Shown piece after piece: positions 60,696 to 64,000 of a stretch of DNA of 64,000 nt; the first letter of the stretch is position 1, and each line of letters starts with the position of its first letter. A model generated the notes under the pieces. The model saw nothing but the letters and a program-made list of their open reading frames with translations. It made no database searches and was not told the DNA's origin. The position numbers and the translations under genes were made by a program. This DNA is from Mactra quadrangularis (Eukaryota > Mollusca > Bivalvia > Venerida > Mactridae). The stretch is from NCBI GenBank assembly GCA_025267735.1, contig CM046298.1, forward strand, positions 33,454,764 to 33,518,763. The letters run 5' to 3'.

Positions 60696-60974
60696 ATGGA
60701 TTGGTTCGATAAAATACGTAATTTTATTCAACAAACCTCAACTATTCTGACTAATCTTTGTCTTTCAATGATGATAATCGTCCGTTTTCAATTTCCGAGA
60801 CGAAGTATATATTATAGGTATAAATGGTTATCGTTGGGAATCCCTGTGGTTCTAATAGTGGAACTTTACTGTATATTATTCCATATCAAATCATTGACAA
60901 GTGTAAATAATTTCTTGTACTCCATCCTTTGTGCTGTGTTCATCATGAAGTCTTTCATCGTGTTTTGTTTATAA
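60696..60974 (+). CDS. Possible small hydrophobic ORF, 92 aa
   Basis: ATG to TAA with two or three hydrophobic stretches (LSLGIPVVLIVELYCILF, FLYSILCAVFIMK). AATAAA overlaps the stop. No recognised family, no splice partners; in AT-rich DNA a frame of this size can arise by chance. Confidence 0.2.
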   Translation: MDWFDKIRNFIQQTSTILTNLCLSMMIIVRFQFPRRSIYYRYKWLSLGIPVVLIVELYCILFHIKSLTSVNNFLYSILCAVFIMKSFIVFCL

Positions 60975-61724
60975 TAAAAAAATCCACATATTGCAGGCTT
61001 TTCACCAAATAGTAGAAACTCAAGTTAAAAAAGAGTGAGTTACGACTGTTTTGGGCTAAGACTGCGATATGTTACTTATGTTATGTTTGTTAACTTGTTT
61101 CATGTTGATTCTTTGACCATGTTATTAATATGAGTTGTTACTTTGCTTGGTCCAAGTTTATCATAAATAAATTTCTACTTTAAAACTAAACTTGTTTGTG
61201 TTAGTTCGTTTTGTTCTATTTCAATACACGGTGCCATTCATAAATACCTTCATGCGGAACAACCTCGGCGATCATCTACGAAGATATATCTCGGAAATCA
61301 GAGGTAGTAGAAATACAACCAGGTTATGAGGTCCGGCGACTAATTTTTATGTCAACATATAATAATAATATTTTTACACGCTTTATCTTACCATTTCATC
61401 AGTACAATGTCACACACGTCGTATTTCTGTGTAGTTCAGACTATATTACCACAGATACCAAATTCCTACCTTTTCACCTTATGATATCCGAGGTTTATCT
61501 GCGTAGAAGATTGCCGAGGTCGTTCCGAATTAAATACCTCTACACTTTAGTAAATGCTGGATTTGTTTTTTTAAATTTGTACAAGTACTTGAGAAATTAA
61601 AAACATATCTTATTATACATGTACATGTTTATCAATTTCAGTCATCTCTTCCCTTCTAAATGTTTCACCTATTTGATCACAGTAAAAAGTTGTCACAAGA
61701 ATGTGTCTATAAATGGATGTTTAA

Positions 61725-62037
61725 GTTTGTTTGTTATGTTGGGTTTAACGCCATAGCAACACATTTTATAGGTCATATGACGGCGGTCAGTCAACCTACT
61801 CACTCCTCCTGGAAAGGCTAAATCTCTGGATTTAGCTGTTTACCAACTACTAAGCACATACTTTTGTCAGTGACTGACAACTGCCCTATATAATTAAAAA
61901 TCATTGGTAGGAGGGAAAATGGCCGTAGAAATAGTTTCATGACCAAACTCCATGAAAGTATGCCCTGCCCGGGAATGGAACCCACGACCTCTCGATCAGT
62001 AGACTTGCGTGCTACCAACTGAGCTAACCGGGCGGCT
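61725..62037 (-). mobile_element. SINE family A, full length with 12-bp duplication
   Basis: Minus strand head reads GCCGCCCGGTTAGCTCAGTT, tRNA-Lys-like, B box GTCGTGGGTTCCATTCCC. Direct duplication ATGGATGTTTAA at 61713-61724 and 62038-62049. Confidence 0.92.
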
Positions 62038-62129
62038 ATGGATGTTTAATACACAGAACTGATAAATGATGGAATCTCAGATATTTGTACAGAGTTGAAT
62101 TCCCCTTGATACATTAATAGCTGTATTAC

Positions 62130-62290
62130 AGTCTACGAAATTAGCAGGTGTCCAGTTGCTCAGAACAACTACTTCTTAGTTTGAGCAACCAAAAATTTCT
62201 TTTGGGCAACAAATAATCAACAAACAAGACATAGTGCTTTCTACTAAAATGACCTGTTTGGGCATCCACTTTCAAATCATTATTCAGTAG
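62130..62290 (+). mobile_element. hAT-like MITE family D
   Basis: CAGTCTACGAAATTAGCAGG start, then TGTCCAGTTGCTCAGAAC; repeated GAGCAACCAAAAAT. Right end unclear. Confidence 0.5.
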
Positions 62291-64000
62291 ACTGATATTA
62301 ACAGGGACAACAAACATCATCTCTGGTTAGACTGGTATTCAGGTGAATAAGCATCATCTCTGGTTTTTGTCAGAATTACAGATAATGCATTAACTATCAT
62401 CTAAGATCTTTCGATTTGATGAGGTATTTGATATTAATATAAAAACTAGTTTGGTGAACTAATCACAAAGGTATGACTTGAAATTAGACAAAAAAAATTG
62501 ACAATGTAAACCAAAAAAAACAAATAAAGAAAGAATAATTTGTCATTATTTTTTAATTATCTCCCATGTAATTTAATATCTAATCAAAATCAATATATTT
62601 CACTGTGAATTAAGCATTAATTTATGCTAATTAATAATCAAAGCGCTAAAGGCACTGGAGTTGTTCGACAGAGAAAACATGTTGTGCTTTGGTTACTTAA
62701 TGTGCTCAAAAATGTGACAAAATATGTAGAATAAGATTTCGTTTCTTGAAACATAGACTGCAGAGCTCTCGTTGTATGAAATGTATCTTCAAAATGGTGC
62801 CATTTGTACTTGTAAACTATACATGAAAATCCGATTTTAATTTGATTATCAAAAATACCGATATCCCAATGTTCAGTGAAATCTAATTTAGAAATTGATT
62901 ACAATGCATACTCCTATAATTGCACAGATATAATAACCATAGAGGAGTACAGGGAAATACTATTGAATGTTACTAATATGTATTTATGGATAAGTATTCC
63001 TGTAGTTATAAGCCAGCATTTTTTACAATTTAATCATCATGATTTTATCTTTTAAAAAAAACGAAAAAAAAAACATACAACGGTTTTATATTCATGTATA
63101 CGCCGCACTACTTCCTGCGCGTTGTTGTTGTGCGATATGAGTCAAGCGTCAGGGCCAAGATATGTTTTATTGTCTACGTATAGAATGAGAGATTAATGCG
63201 TCGCGCCCTATCAAATTGGGGTTCACCACAGGGAATCTTCACTGTCGTATATATTTTCAGTGTTGGGTTAAATGTAATTATTACAATTATTAAAACCTTT
63301 CTCAGTCATACACATGCTTAAAGATTTGAGTTCCTTCATGTACCTCAAAAAGTAGATTTTGTAGTAAGCTTGCTATACTGATTTCTCAAAATTGGGGTAT
63401 ATAGTTGTTCTTCGAACAATTAATGAAAACTCTGTATATCATAGGTTTGAAGAGTTGAGCCCCGTCATGTACCTCAAAAAAAGTAGAATCTGTAGTAAGG
63501 TTGCTACACCGATTTCTCAAATTAGCGTATATAGTTGTTCGACAAGCCAACAACTAAAAAATGATACATAAAGATTTTAAAAAGGCATACATATCTTAGC
63601 ATGGACACTGTGAATGGCTTGGCCATCAGAGAAGCGTAGCTTTAAATTCCCAATTAGGGAGTTTCTGCTTCAGTTCAAGGTGAGTCTATTGCATTAAGAA
63701 CAATATTTTATATCCCTTACCTAAACAGTCTTTCATCATTTTAATACACTTCTATATACAAGAAAGACACTATACTTTACTAAGAGCGTGAGAATAGCTG
63801 GTGGGTGGGTTGCGAGCAGAGCCCAATCAGTCCCCCACACCCATTCCTATTTGTGATATTTAACTTATATTTCTAATAAAGAACAGAAGTCCTGGTTTAA
63901 TAATATACAAGCGAACTATATACTTCTTGTCACAGTATGAATTTGTGACCTAATTAATTCTAAATTTAGAAGATAAGTAAGATTTTCTAATGTTTTAAGA
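62291..64000. other. Right-edge stretch, no gene seen
   Basis: No exon I can support. It contains the duplication at 63325-63545; near 63100-63240 the base composition rises in GC without an open frame. A possible donor (TTCAAG/GTGAGT) at 63680 has no convincing coding sequence before it. Confidence 0.4.
63325..63545 (+). repeat. Tandem duplication, about 125-bp unit
   Basis: Two diverged copies containing TCATGTACCTCAAAAA, GTAGTAAG(C/G)TTGCTA and GATTTCTCAAA...GTATATAGTTGTTC. Confidence 0.8.

Noticed and set aside
61818..62018. Minus-strand frame MVARKSTDREVVGSIPGQG
   Set aside because: Translation of the SINE tRNA head; similar words occur wherever the SINE does.

Overview
This is eukaryotic genomic DNA: AT-rich, with interrupted genes, canonical GT-AG introns, and introns and spacers crowded with tRNA-derived SINEs, palindromic MITEs and other mobile DNA. 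The gene set (lysosomal GALC, N-acetylglucosamine kinase, a RAP80/UIMC1 homologue) is animal. The short-repeat families and frequent ACATGTA words suggest a lophotrochozoan, most likely a mollusc; that assignment is inference, not proof.

Layout. (1) 941-5273, minus: the first six coding exons of galactocerebrosidase (GALC); the rest lies beyond the left edge. (2) 8370-13595, plus: an apparently young LTR retrotransposon with two LTRs of identical length (1356 bp), a 5-bp target duplication (GTAAA), and a Gag-protease ORF with no reverse transcriptase, RNase H or integrase. (3) 16898-18467, minus: a two-exon gene for a 135-residue four-span membrane protein that I do not recognise; its only coding intron holds a 31-bp minisatellite. 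(4) 18.5-25.3 kb: no gene seen; a hAT-like MITE with intact target duplication, a TAA microsatellite and hairpins. (5) 25303-32912, plus: complete nine-exon NAGK (342 aa). (6) 32.9-35.8 kb: four fold-back elements. (7) 35835-58969, plus: a 16-exon gene for a large RAP80 (UIMC1) homologue, about 1469 residues against about 720 in human. It keeps UIM-like segments, the Abraxas-interacting region, two UBZ-type zinc fingers and the C-terminal SPxKSF motif, and has a very long acidic SQ/TQ-rich central exon. (8) 59-64 kb: no supported gene; repeats, a Tc1-like MITE and a SINE with a 12-bp target duplication.

The genes are functionally independent: GALC cleaves galactosylceramide in lysosomes, NAGK salvages GlcNAc in the cytosol, and RAP80 recruits BRCA1-A to ubiquitin at DNA breaks. 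No operon-like or biosynthetic cluster is present. Most of the window's novelty lies in its mobile DNA and in the enlarged RAP80. All exon models were built by hand from splice signals, reading phase and remembered family sequence; none was checked by alignment or RNA data.
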